Below are positions 7,693 to 17,127 of a stretch of DNA of 64,000 nt, piece by piece; position 1 is the first letter of the stretch, and each line of letters opens with the position of its first letter. Position numbers and translations under genes: made by a program. The notes under the pieces are model-generated. The model had not been told where the DNA came from. It did not search any database and saw nothing but the letters and a program-made list of their open reading frames with translations. Location of the stretch: NCBI RefSeq assembly GCF_022921115.1, contig NZ_CP095076.1, positions 81,255 through 145,254 of the forward strand. The letters run 5' to 3'. This DNA is from Halobacillus amylolyticus. GTDB lineage: Bacteria; Bacillota; Bacilli; Bacillales; Halobacillaceae.

Positions 7693-8730
7693 TCATCCTT
7701 TCTTTGCTATAGCATGAGCAAATTTATAATATCCTTCCACATTGGCTAATTGACTGTTTTCAACAATTTCAAGGGTATCTTCCCCAAAATCAACGCTGAA
7801 TTGTTGAGCAACAATTTGTGAACCTCCACCTGTCACAATGAATTGATCAATATGATCTCGACTAGCAAGCGTCCGATCAACTTTAGATATTAACGTATCA
7901 ACAAAGTCATTAATTGCTTGATTAGCTTCTTTTTCAAATGGAATCTTCTTTCGTGCAGAAAGCTCAACTGTGTAATTATTACGGATACCTTCCTCAATCA
8001 TGGATTCATCCAAGTTCTTTGCATCATGTTCTTTCCGTATTTGGTTAGCGATGGATTTGTAAACATCAATCATACCTTCATAATAGGTTTCTGATTCATC
8101 TTCTATACGCTTCATGTTCTTATACGTATCAAGAATCGTTGTCCCTGCTCCAAAGTCCAATACTGATAGGGTACTCGTTTTCAAGTCTTTATGAATTTTA
8201 GCATCATCGGTCATATACAGATTGAGCAGCGTTCCTAATGGCTGTTCCAGAATTCGAACATCTTTCACATTTACGACTTTCTCCATATCACCACGGGTAA
8301 TTAAATGTTTCCCTGTTAAAAATTCTTTAAGCTGACTGTCAGCTGAGGTTTTAATTTCCCGAGACGGCATGCCGGTGACCACCACAACGTCCTTTAAGAC
8401 ATCTTCTTCAAAATCACTAGCCAATTCGGCCAGTATGAACTGAGATAAAAGCTTAAATCGTTTACTGTCATAACGGTTGTTATGTGTGTAAGTATTAAGA
8501 AGCTTACGAGCTTCTACTGCTTCTTTGATACCCTCGCCCCACACATATGAGGTACCTTCATCCATCGGTGACTTGAAGATCTGATATTCCTTTTCGCCTC
8601 CGAACTGTTCTGCTATGGAACTGTCACCGAGAGCACTTTCCTTTGCAATCATACTTGGTGCGATTAGAGTTCTTTTTTCACTTTTTGCTTTCACAAAACC
8701 GTTTCCAACATCAAAGGCAAATATCTTCAT
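7693..8730 (-). CDS. parM: ParM/StbA-like actin ATPase for plasmid segregation
   Basis: 345 aa with the actin-fold signatures: DVGNGFVKAK at residues 6-15 (phosphate 1), VLDFGAGTTILD near 190-201 (phosphate 2) and VTGGGSQIV near 305 (adenosine). Length fits the ParM/Alp family. ParM polymerises with ATP to push plasmid copies apart. The RBS AGGTGAG lies 7 nt before the ATG. The ParR-like gene follows at once, and a repeat array lies upstream (8744-8890) where the centromere of type II partition systems is expected. Confidence 0.85.
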   Translation of the reverse strand: MKIFAFDVGNGFVKAKSEKRTLIAPSMIAKESALGDSSIAEQFGGEKEYQIFKSPMDEGTSYVWGEGIKEAVEARKLLNTYTHNNRYDSKRFKLLSQFILAELASDFEEDVLKDVVVVTGMPSREIKTSADSQLKEFLTGKHLITRGDMEKVVNVKDVRILEQPLGTLLNLYMTDDAKIHKDLKTSTLSVLDFGAGTTILDTYKNMKRIEDESETYYEGMIDVYKSIANQIRKEHDAKNLDESMIEEGIRNNYTVELSARKKIPFEKEANQAINDFVDTLISKVDRTLASRDHIDQFIVTGGGSQIVAQQFSVDFGEDTLEIVENSQLANVEGYYKFAHAIAKKG

Positions 8731-8743
8731 CCTTTGCTCACCT

Positions 8744-8890
8744 CAATATATATTGTAGTATATCCTAATTACTTAATTCCAATATAATATATTACAGTAT
8801 ATAATACAAGATATAATTAAATTTAAATCATATTTGAGTATATACTACAGGATATTTTATAACACAGTATGAGTTACAGTATATACTAAG
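8744..8890. repeat. AT-rich repeat array upstream of parM (candidate centromere parC)
   Basis: At least four copies, in both orientations, of a core like TACTACAGTATAT: near 8748-8765 (inverse), 8790-8803, 8838-8856 and 8872-8888, within a very AT-rich stretch. The position directly before parM is where type II par systems carry their parC site, which also serves as operator. Repeats are seen; the role is inferred. Confidence 0.6.
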
Positions 8891-8924
8891 GAAGTAGAAA
8901 AAAGTAAACCTGAGTTGAACAGGT

Positions 8925-9650
8925 TTACATCGTTAATTCCATACTTTTTTCCTTGGACTTCTCATGATCTTTACCGGTATCTTTTTCATGTTTTTTCTCT
9001 AGATCAGATTTGTTATTTAATTTCTTTTCAATGTCTTGGAACTTTTTAAGTTCCTGACCATATTTTTGTGGGTTTCGTTGTATCACATAAATGGCTTTTC
9101 TGATTTGTTGAGTTTTCATTTTGTCGATTTTTTGATTGAGTTTACTTTCTAACTTATTTACTTTATCAAGAGCTGATTTATGCCGTCTTGGATTTTTTTC
9201 AAGATGAATTCGTAAAGTGTCCAGCTTATTTTTAGTTTCAACGACTTTCAATACATACCGTCTTGGATTTTTCTTTAATACATCAATGGCTTTATTTAAA
9301 TCTTTATTTTTTCTTTTTTCCATTGCGTTCGTAATTTTATTTTCAGCACCATTAATTTTAGCTAATTCTGTTTTATATTTACGTGGGTTTTGGTTTAATT
9401 CATTTTTTAGATCGTTTAGTTTTTCCTTCGCAGTAGATAATTCCTTAAAAGATAAATTACTTAAATTCGCCTTTTGATTTTTAGTAGGTGTGTCTTTATC
9501 TATAGAGGATATGCGTTTTCCAGAATCATGATTTTGGTCTAGTGACATTTCAGGTTTTGAATGTCTGGATGGACTCATATTTCTTGCTTTATCAAATAGT
9601 TCTTCTAGAATTTCATAAAGTTGTTGATTTACATGATCTTTCGCATCCAT
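8925..9650 (-). CDS. coiled-coil protein with NPR[RK]Y repeats
   Basis: 241 aa, very basic and helical, not recognised as a family. It carries four motifs NPRKY, NPRRY, NPRRH and NPQKY at about residues 88, 128, 153 and 193, i.e. alternating spacings of 40 and 25 residues, so the core is two copies of a 65-residue unit. Each motif is followed by a heptad-like stretch (KVNKLESKLNQ). RBS CGGAGG, 9 nt before the ATG. It is downstream of two relaxosome-type genes on the minus strand and may scaffold DNA processing; this is inference. Confidence 0.5.
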   Translation of the reverse strand: MDAKDHVNQQLYEILEELFDKARNMSPSRHSKPEMSLDQNHDSGKRISSIDKDTPTKNQKANLSNLSFKELSTAKEKLNDLKNELNQNPRKYKTELAKINGAENKITNAMEKRKNKDLNKAIDVLKKNPRRYVLKVVETKNKLDTLRIHLEKNPRRHKSALDKVNKLESKLNQKIDKMKTQQIRKAIYVIQRNPQKYGQELKKFQDIEKKLNNKSDLEKKHEKDTGKDHEKSKEKSMELTM

Positions 9651-9665
9651 TCAAAAAACCTCCGT

Positions 9666-9923
9666 TTATTTTTTATACTTGTCGGGTTTATTTTGATTAA
9701 TATAGTTTGCAAATACTTTAAATAGTTCCTCCCGATCTTCCATCGTTAAATGTTCCATTTCAAAATACTTTTCTGCTAACGCCCCTGTTTGAATTAAACG
9801 ATTAGCTCTTTTTTTCCGTTCCTTATCATTAGCAAATCGTTCAATTTGTCTTTTTCGTTCTTTCAACTGAGAAATCCTTTTTTCTTTTTCCGAAATGGGT
9901 CTTTTTTTAACCATTGTTTTCAT
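9666..9923 (-). CDS. TraD/MobC-like relaxosome accessory protein
   Basis: 85 aa, basic, with a pattern KKRANRLIQTGALAEKY close to the small TraD/MobC accessory proteins that accompany MobA/MobL relaxases. Such proteins help expose the nick site at oriT. It overlaps the preceding gene by 17 bp; the start may be ATG 9923 or 9914. Divergent from the relaxase gene across the oriT-like region. Confidence 0.55.
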   Translation of the reverse strand: MKTMVKKRPISEKEKRISQLKERKRQIERFANDKERKKRANRLIQTGALAEKYFEMEHLTMEDREELFKVFANYINQNKPDKYKK

Positions 9924-10164
9924 TTAAAACTTCAGTTTTTTCCTGTACATCTTTAGATTCATTTTCGAAATATTGCTGAGCATTTCCCTTTAAAGAATCA
10001 ATAACTTCTTTAGCCTGGTCAATATCTTCAATATCCCATGTATCCATTAAATATTGACCGATTTCTTTTTGTGCTTTTTCAATATAATGTTTTTGACGAT
10101 TTTGCATTTGTTTGATTTTCTCTTCAAGCTTCTGAGCTTGTGATAAAGGATCTCGTTTTGTCAT
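9907..10164 (-). CDS. small coiled-coil protein, probable relaxosome accessory
   Basis: 85 aa from ATG 10164, chosen for its RBS (AAAGGAG, 8 nt upstream) over an upstream in-frame start at 10215. The sequence is a long charged helix (KLEEKIKQMQNRQKHYIEKA) with an acidic end. No signature motif. First gene of a minus-strand operon that leads away from the oriT-like region, so a DNA-processing partner is likely. Function inferred from position. Confidence 0.5.
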   Translation of the reverse strand: MTKRDPLSQAQKLEEKIKQMQNRQKHYIEKAQKEIGQYLMDTWDIEDIDQAKEVIDSLKGNAQQYFENESKDVQEKTEVLNENNG

Positions 10165-10257
10165 TAGAAATTCTCCTTTATGGTTTATGTTTAAGAATAT
10201 TATACAATTTAACAACTGGAAAGTCTACCATTTCCAACCAAAATGTGATACAATGAT

Positions 10258-10373
10258 CACTAAGGATTTTTTCTTAGTGCCCATTTATACCCCTTGACAG
10301 GGGAAAATGGGAACTCGCTTTTCGCTCGAATAAATCTCTGGCGATAATATAATTTTGTCTTACGTCAATTGAC
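10258..10373. other. oriT-like region of a MOBQ-type relaxase
   Basis: A 7-bp hairpin CACTAAG/CTTAGTG (10258-10279) runs straight into GCCC, followed by a nested hairpin CCCATTT..CCCCT / AGGGG..AAATGGG (10280-10311) and a perfect palindrome GTCAATTGAC (10364-10373). MOBQ origins of the RSF1010/pIP501 type have an inverted repeat abutting a nick region like TAAGTGCGCCC; CTTAGTGCCC is close to that. The region lies between accessory genes and the relaxase. Nick position is not proven. Confidence 0.55.
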
Positions 10374-10407
10374 CCGCAGGGGCTAAAAGATAAGGAGGTG
10401 AAAGGAT

Positions 10408-12348
10408 ATGTCATATTTTTTGTTTATGGCTCAGGTTATTAATAAGTCTGATCGTTCTGCTGTAGCTTGTGCTGCATATCGTAGTGGTGAATCTCTTTAT
10501 TCAGAACGTGATGGATTAACCAAAAATTATAAAGAACGTGAAGTTCAACCAGAATCTTATATTCTTTCACCTGAAAACTCACCTGATTGGGCTAAGAATC
10601 GCGAGAGATTATGGAATGAAGTCGAGAAGACTGAAAAGCAAATTAATTCACAAATAGCAAGAGAAATTGTTGTTGCATTGCCAAAAGAATTATCCAAAGA
10701 AAACCAATCTGATTTGCTTTTAGAATTCTGTAAAGAAAATTTTTCTGAAGAAGGAATGGTTGCAGACGTTTCTATTCATCGAGATAAAGATCATAATCCA
10801 CATGCACATATCATGCTTACCATGCGACCTTTTAATGAAGATGGAACATGGGGTAATAAAAGGAAAAAGGTAAACGGTAAATCTGAACATTTAACAAATT
10901 GGAATAGAAAAGAAACATTAGTTAATTGGAGGAAAAACTTCGCTGAAAAGATAAATGAGAAATATAAAGAATTAGATTTGGAGAACAGAGTTTCACATGA
11001 AAGTTATGAAAAACAAGGAATCGATAAAGTAGCTCACATTCGATTAAAAAGAGAAGATTATCAATTTGAAAAACGTGTGAAAGAAGAAGCTGAAAAAACA
11101 AGGAAGCCATATGAACCGGCTACGTACTACGGGAAATTAAATAAGGAAATTTATGAAATCAACAAAGAACTAGATTCTCATAAAGAAAAGCAAAAAGTTG
11201 TTACGACTGATGATGCTAAAACCAATAACAACATTAATAAATCGTTAAAAGAAATTCGTAAAAATCAATCACTGAATGATGTACAAAAGTCAGCTTTAGT
11301 TATGGTTGCTAAACGAGCAAAATCATATGTAGATTTTGCTGTTGCAAACAAAGTGTATAAGGAGATTTCCGAAGGAAGTTGGCAGAAGAAGTTAGAAAAT
11401 CAAAGACTAAAAATTCAAGCTGAAAAGAACCTTGTGAACAAGGCTCATCATGTTTACAAAGAAAACCCTAAAGAAGTCGGTTATTATGGATTTAATCCTT
11501 CTTCTTATAAGGAGCAAATGAAAGAAAAAATTGACCAACTTAAGAAAAGAGAAAGAAGTTACAACGATGAGAAGGCGAAATTTGAAGCTGTTCTCAAGAA
11601 AGCTGAACTGGCACATGAAATTCAAAAAGGGTTTACAGAACAAGAATTTAAGCATCTTTACCCAGATGCCGCTGACAAATACAAACCTGAGGAAAAATAT
11701 CACGCTGTTCAGTATTTCAAAGACACAGGAAGACTGATGGACGAAAAGAACGTTCAAAGCTATGCGAAAGATAAAGATACGTCGACAACCGTTCAGGTTC
11801 CTTCTATTTTGTCTCAAACAAGAAATATCTCAAAAAGTATATTCATTCTTGATCGTGCACTCAATAAGCAAAGTCGTAATCGAACCGAAGCTTTAAAACA
11901 AAAGCAATTCGACGAAGCATATAAAGCCAGCAATAAAATAGAGCAATATACATTGCAGAAAAAGAATCTATCTAAAGAAATTGAAGGGAACAAGAAGCTC
12001 CTGAAATCAGCGCTAGACAAACATTATGGATATGATACACAAATCACTAATACTGAAGCGTTAATCCAGTTAAATACGAAGATTACGGATGGAAGAAGTA
12101 AAGGAAACATCCGTCAGGACATTAAGCAGATTCAAGCAGATAACAACCATGTAAAAGGAAAAGGTAATTACGATCAGACGCCTCAACAAAAAATTGAAAG
12201 TCAGTATATGAGCCATGTCGCTGATGGCATGCTGCAATCCCTAGATGAAATTCAAAAGGCTAATGAAGAGCAGAAGTATAGGAAAGAGCCAACGAAGAAG
12301 AGAAGGCGTGGTAAACAACGCAGGAAAGATGATGAACTAGAACTCTAA
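10408..12348 (+). CDS. MobA/MobL-family relaxase
   Basis: 646 aa. The N-terminal 220 residues are a MobA/MobL nuclease: N-terminal Tyr3 (MSYFLFMAQVI) and AYRSGE, then HRDKDHNPHAHIMLTMRP near residues 127-144, which supplies the metal-binding His cluster. The enzyme nicks oriT and stays on the 5' end of the transferred strand. The rest is a long charged coiled coil with a basic tail (RRRGKQRRKDD) that may contact the coupling protein. RBS AAGGAGGTG before ATG. Length is that of larger plasmid MobL proteins without a fused helicase. Confidence 0.9.
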   Translation: MSYFLFMAQVINKSDRSAVACAAYRSGESLYSERDGLTKNYKEREVQPESYILSPENSPDWAKNRERLWNEVEKTEKQINSQIAREIVVALPKELSKENQSDLLLEFCKENFSEEGMVADVSIHRDKDHNPHAHIMLTMRPFNEDGTWGNKRKKVNGKSEHLTNWNRKETLVNWRKNFAEKINEKYKELDLENRVSHESYEKQGIDKVAHIRLKREDYQFEKRVKEEAEKTRKPYEPATYYGKLNKEIYEINKELDSHKEKQKVVTTDDAKTNNNINKSLKEIRKNQSLNDVQKSALVMVAKRAKSYVDFAVANKVYKEISEGSWQKKLENQRLKIQAEKNLVNKAHHVYKENPKEVGYYGFNPSSYKEQMKEKIDQLKKRERSYNDEKAKFEAVLKKAELAHEIQKGFTEQEFKHLYPDAADKYKPEEKYHAVQYFKDTGRLMDEKNVQSYAKDKDTSTTVQVPSILSQTRNISKSIFILDRALNKQSRNRTEALKQKQFDEAYKASNKIEQYTLQKKNLSKEIEGNKKLLKSALDKHYGYDTQITNTEALIQLNTKITDGRSKGNIRQDIKQIQADNNHVKGKGNYDQTPQQKIESQYMSHVADGMLQSLDEIQKANEEQKYRKEPTKKRRRGKQRRKDDELEL

Positions 12349-12367
12349 CATGAAAGGATGGTATAAA

Positions 12368-14611
12368 GTGAAAAAACGGAAGTTAAAAAAAGGTGCATGG
12401 CAGAAAATCACTGTTGTTTTTCTAACGTCAATAGTTGTAGCTTACATCATAAGTGCTTTGTTATATGTTTTAGCGGCGGGTGTGAGCATTAAAGATGCAT
12501 TAATGGATTATCAATCTGTCTTTAACTTTTTACAAACAACAAACTCTCAAAACTTGTTAATTGTCAGCGTCTTATCCTTCTTGTTTTTAGGATGGTTTCT
12601 TAAAACTACAGATATTTTTGAAAAAACCTATGAAGATGCTTCTTCTCATGGTGTTCACGGCCAGGGGAGAATGGGGACAGTCGATGAATACATTCAAAGC
12701 GGTATCATCTCTAAAAGAAAACATGCACAGTATGACCCAAAGGATTACAATGTTGCACTTTCGGCAGAAGAAGGCATTATTCTTGCAAGAGACCCTAAAA
12801 AAAATAATCTTATTATCGTACCTAATGATTCAAAAGCCAACAACCGGAATGTTATTGTGGTAGGATCTCCTGGTTCTGCTAAAGGTCAAGGCTACGTTTT
12901 AACCAATCTTATCAATAATAGAACCGATACAATCATTACGACCGATCCAAAAGGTGAACTGCATAGAGATACAGCACAATTAAAACGGGATCAGGGATTT
13001 GCAGTTTTTCAAATTGACTTTCTTGATTTTATGCAGAGTGGGCATAACCCTTTAGATTATGTTTTCTCTGATATTGATGCGCAAAAGGTTTCTATGACTA
13101 TGGCAAAAAACTCAACAGAAGATGGAAAGTTCGACTTCTTTATGGAGCGTGCTCAAAAGATGCTGCAAGGGTTAATTACTTATTGCAAAGGTATTAACCC
13201 AAAGGCCAATATGAACGATGTGGTTGAGGTTTTTAACGATTATGTTAATCCCGATATTGAAACGTTTAGTGACTTTGTCGAAAATGATGTAGGCAAAGGT
13301 CATGAAGCTTACCACATATTAAAAGGGTTGACCTCCTTAACATCTAATACAAGGTCGAGTGTTTTGTCCAATTTTTCATCGGTTATTTCGATCTTTCAAA
13401 TTAATATGGTCAATCGTATGACGAGAACGAGTGACTTTAACTTCTATGACTTCCAAAAACAAAAAAGCATTCTCTATGTCAAAATTCCAATGCGTAAGAA
13501 CCCCTTCCAGGCTATAACAGCAACCTTTTTCGACCAATTGATTGATGCTTTTTACAGTATAGCTGATAAGCAACCGGATGGGAAACTCCCCATTAAAGCT
13601 ACCTTTTTGTTAGATGAATTTCAAAACATCGGAAGGCTCAACGGGTATGAAGAGACTCTTGCCACCTGTCGAGGGTTAAATATATCCATGCAAACCATCA
13701 TTCAAGACTTAGCAAAAATGGAGCTTCTCTATAAGAAAGAAGGCGTGCGTTCGATTGTTAGTAATCATGCCATTCGGCTTTTCTTAAAAACAGGAGATCC
13801 CGAAACAGCAAAATACTTTTCCAGTTTAACAGAACCACAAACTGTCAAATACAACACAGGCGGCATTAGTGAACCCGGCGGGCTTCTTAATACTAAAGGA
13901 AAAACGAGTGTGAGTGAAAACGAGCAGTACCAAAAGAAAGAATTAATTAGTGCCGGCAGACTAGCAAACTTAGCTGATGACGAGTGTTTCATTCTATCAT
14001 CTGAAGCTAATCCCATCCATGCCAAAAAAGCCTTTCAATATATCATCTATAAAGGCTTTTTGTTCGATAAAAAACGGAAGCCTTGTTATGAGAAAAACAG
14101 AAAACGCTATATTAAAGATTTTCATTTAACTCCCTATGAAATAGAAACTTCAGAAAATCAGGAGATTGAAAGGCAACCTGAAGTGGAAGTTGAGCAAGAT
14201 AAGCAAATGCAAGATGAGTATGAAGAAAATAAAAAGCCGGAAAATTTATCTGATAAGGACTTTTCAGATGAAGACGAAGACAATGACCATTCTGACGAAC
14301 TGACAGAAGAGGAGTTGTCCATGCTTTATGGTAATCAAGATAATGAGGAACCAGAAGTCGAACAAGAGGAAAGGGGTGAAAGTATTACTTCCGAACTGCA
14401 AAGCACACTAGATGAAATTGAAAGTGAACTTGATGACCTTGACACAGATGAAAATGAAATCGATCAGGAAGCATTAGATGATGCTATTAATGAAATCGCT
14501 GAGGATGATGACACAGAGGAAAACCAAACAGAAGATAAATCAAAGGTTGAAGATGAAGAAGACAAGCGCAAAGAAGATACTACTTCTGTTCCTGATGAGT
14601 TACCGATGTAA
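12368..14611 (+). CDS. VirD4/TrsK-like coupling ATPase
   Basis: About 747 aa from GTG 12368, preferred because AAAGGATGG lies just upstream; an ATG at 12350 is in frame but has no RBS. Two membrane segments (about residues 13-40 and 60-80), then a Walker A-type VVGSPGSAKGQGYV, DPKGELHRDT, and a Walker B FLLDEFQNIG. It recruits the relaxase-DNA complex to the secretion channel. The Walker A has Gly where Ser/Thr normally follows Lys. The last 170 residues are strikingly acidic. It directly follows the relaxase. Confidence 0.85.
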   Translation: MKKRKLKKGAWQKITVVFLTSIVVAYIISALLYVLAAGVSIKDALMDYQSVFNFLQTTNSQNLLIVSVLSFLFLGWFLKTTDIFEKTYEDASSHGVHGQGRMGTVDEYIQSGIISKRKHAQYDPKDYNVALSAEEGIILARDPKKNNLIIVPNDSKANNRNVIVVGSPGSAKGQGYVLTNLINNRTDTIITTDPKGELHRDTAQLKRDQGFAVFQIDFLDFMQSGHNPLDYVFSDIDAQKVSMTMAKNSTEDGKFDFFMERAQKMLQGLITYCKGINPKANMNDVVEVFNDYVNPDIETFSDFVENDVGKGHEAYHILKGLTSLTSNTRSSVLSNFSSVISIFQINMVNRMTRTSDFNFYDFQKQKSILYVKIPMRKNPFQAITATFFDQLIDAFYSIADKQPDGKLPIKATFLLDEFQNIGRLNGYEETLATCRGLNISMQTIIQDLAKMELLYKKEGVRSIVSNHAIRLFLKTGDPETAKYFSSLTEPQTVKYNTGGISEPGGLLNTKGKTSVSENEQYQKKELISAGRLANLADDECFILSSEANPIHAKKAFQYIIYKGFLFDKKRKPCYEKNRKRYIKDFHLTPYEIETSENQEIERQPEVEVEQDKQMQDEYEENKKPENLSDKDFSDEDEDNDHSDELTEEELSMLYGNQDNEEPEVEQEERGESITSELQSTLDEIESELDDLDTDENEIDQEALDDAINEIAEDDDTEENQTEDKSKVEDEEDKRKEDTTSVPDELPM

Positions 14612-14635
14612 TAATAACTTTATAAGGAGATTGAC

Positions 14636-16818
14636 TTGAAAATGGGATCCGTATTAATTCTAGCAGAAAAACCGAGTCAGGCTACGGCTTATGCAAGTGC
14701 TTTCCAGAACACGAGCAAAAAAGACGGACATATAGAGGTTAATGATCGCCGTTATTTTAACGACAAAGCTGTTATTACATGGGGAATCGGTCATTTGGTT
14801 TCTTTAGTAATGCCTGGTGCTTACAAAAAGGAATGGGAAAGATGGAGTTTAGAACATCTTCCCATTCTTCCAGATCATTATAAATTTGAGGTGCCCAAAG
14901 ATAAGAAAAAGCAATTTAATATTGTGAAGGGCTTACTACAGAAAGCAAGTGAAATTGTCGTGGCTACTGATGCCGGAAGGGAAGGTGAAAATATTGCTCG
15001 CAGTATTATTCGGAAAGCCGGAGCTGAAAATAAGCCTACAAAACGGTTATGGATTAATTCATTAGAAGTCGAGGAAATTCAAAAAGGGTTTGAGAACCTT
15101 CATTCAGGAAATAAGTATTTGTCTATCTATGAAGAAGCGCAAGCCCGTCAAATTGGGGATTGGCTCGTTGGGATGAACGCTTCCCCTTATATTCGCTGCT
15201 GTTGCAGAAAAAGGGGATTCGGGAAACGTTCAGTTTGGGAAGGGTTCAGACACCAACGTTGTATTTGATCTACACCCGACAACAAGAGATACATAATTTC
15301 AAGCCGGAACCGTTTTATGAACTCTTTGCAAATATCAAAGTTGAAAACGGTACATTTCAAGCAAAATATAAAGATCGTTTTGCCAAAAAAGATGACCTAA
15401 CAAATTTCATGAAAGATCAAGGTTTACAATCCGAAGAAAACACCACGATTACTAAGCTCACCAAAGAATCAAAGAAAACCAAATCCCCTAAATTGCACAG
15501 TCTTTCCACCTTGCAGACAAAGGCAAATAAAAAGTGGAAATATAGTCCCACGGACGTATTGAAAATCATGCAAAACCTTTATGAAAAAAAGCTGTTAACG
15601 TATCCACGGACGGATTCTAATTATATTACTGAAAGTGAGTTCGCCTACCTCAAAAGTAATTTTTCAGCATATCAATCTGTTGCCGGAGTGTCATTTGATA
15701 TGGCGTTCCCTGATCCCCAGAAGCGTTATGTCAATGGTTCAAAGGTACAGGAACATTTTTCCATAGTCCCGACGAAGACGATTCCCAAAGCGCAAACCAT
15801 TGAAGGACTCAATGAAAAAGAAAGGAATATTTACTTTGAAGTTCTCCTTAATACATTGGCCATGTTTGCACCGGACTACCTTTATGAAGAGACAAAGGTT
15901 GAAGTTGATGTAAAAGGGGTCGTTTTCCATGCAAAAGGTAAGGTTGAGAAAGACAGGGGATGGAAAGCATTGTTTGCTAATGAACAAAGCAAGAAGACTG
16001 ATCGAGAGCAGGAAACCAAATTACCATCGTTATCAGAAGGTGAGGGCGCACTGGTTTCACCTAAAATCAAGGATGGTATGACGCAGCCCCCAAAACCATA
16101 CACGGAAGGTCAGCTCATCAATATGATGAAAACGTGCGGAAAAGCGATTGATGATAGTGACTCACAGCAAATCCTAAAAGATATTGAAGGGCTTGGAACG
16201 GAAGCAACCAGAGCGAACATCATTGAAACCTTGAAAAAACAGCAGTATATCAGCATTAAGAAAAATAAAGTAGAGGTCACAAAGAAAGGTGAAATCCTCT
16301 GTCAGTCGGTCGAAGGGACACTTTTATCAAAAGCTGAAATGACAGCCAAATGGGAGCAGTTTTTGCGGCTGATCGGTGAGGGGCAAAAAACGAAAGAGGG
16401 ATTTTTAAAAAACATCGACAAATTCATCCATGAATTAATGAATAAAACGCCTGAATCGTTAGATTCAACAACTATTGAACAGAGAATTGAAGAATCGAAG
16501 CAAGAAATAAGTCTCGGGAAATGTCCGTCTTGCCAGAAAGGAAATGTAGTTGATAAACGAAAATTTTTCGGTTGCACGGAATATAAAAACGGCTGCCGTT
16601 TCACATTTCCGAAAAAGATAGCAAGCAAAAATATATCAGAAGCCAACGTTAAAAAGTTATTGGCTAAAGGGAAAACCAATCTCATCAAGGGATTTGCAAG
16701 CAAAAAGGGAAAGTCCTTTGATGCCTATCTCATATGGGAGGATGCAGCAGCCGGAAAAATCAAGTTTGAGTTTGATAATAAAAAGTCAGGACGAAAGAAA
16801 AAATATACAATTTCCTGA
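14636..16818 (+). CDS. topB: DNA topoisomerase III, frameshifted
   Basis: Type IA topoisomerase in two frames: 14636-15268 carries the Toprim part (LILAEKPSQA, DAGREGENIAR), and the frame entered near 15184 continues with the catalytic YPRTDSNYI and a C-terminal zinc-finger-like CPSCQKG..GCTEYKNGC. The break lies at 15183-15186, where NAS should be followed by a codon before LYSLLLQ; adding one base restores the family sequence. TTG 14636 is the likely start (AAGGAG 6 nt upstream). Plasmid topB genes often travel with conjugation loci and relax or decatenate transferred DNA. Real pseudogene or sequencing error is open. Confidence 0.85.
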
Positions 16819-16836
16819 TTGGAAGAGGTGATTATT

Positions 16837-17100
16837 TTGGAGTGGCAGAGGTGCCCCAGATGCAATAGTCGTAGAGTAGGTGAGCGCGGTTCCTTAGGTT
16901 GTTTTGGAACCATTTTCATAGTAGGCATATCTATTGGAATAGCATATATCTCAACATTTTATATATTCGATATTCTTAGCGTATTGATTTTTGCGGTAAT
17001 ACTAGCTGCTTTAATCTGGTTAAGAGACAAAATGTTTCTTCACCTTTATTGTAAGGACTGCGAACTGGTTTTTACGCCGTCAAATAAAGATGCATCATAA
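16837..17100 (+). CDS. small zinc-ribbon membrane protein
   Basis: 87 aa from TTG 16837 (AGAGGTG 6 nt upstream). CPRC near the start and CKDC near the end flank two membrane helices, so the four Cys could form one zinc site at the cytoplasmic face. It follows topB by 18 bp. Function unknown. Confidence 0.5.
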   Translation: MEWQRCPRCNSRRVGERGSLGCFGTIFIVGISIGIAYISTFYIFDILSVLIFAVILAALIWLRDKMFLHLYCKDCELVFTPSNKDAS

Positions 17101-17127
17101 AATGTAAATAGAGAGGGATGAAAAATA

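Noticed and set aside
8744..8890. CRISPR array
   Set aside because: The repeats before parM are short, irregular and without spacers of equal length; no cas genes are present, and a centromere is a better reading.
11407..11817. Long antisense frame of 136 aa in the relaxase gene
   Set aside because: Phe/Leu/Ser-rich shadow of the charged coiled coil on the other strand, without RBS.
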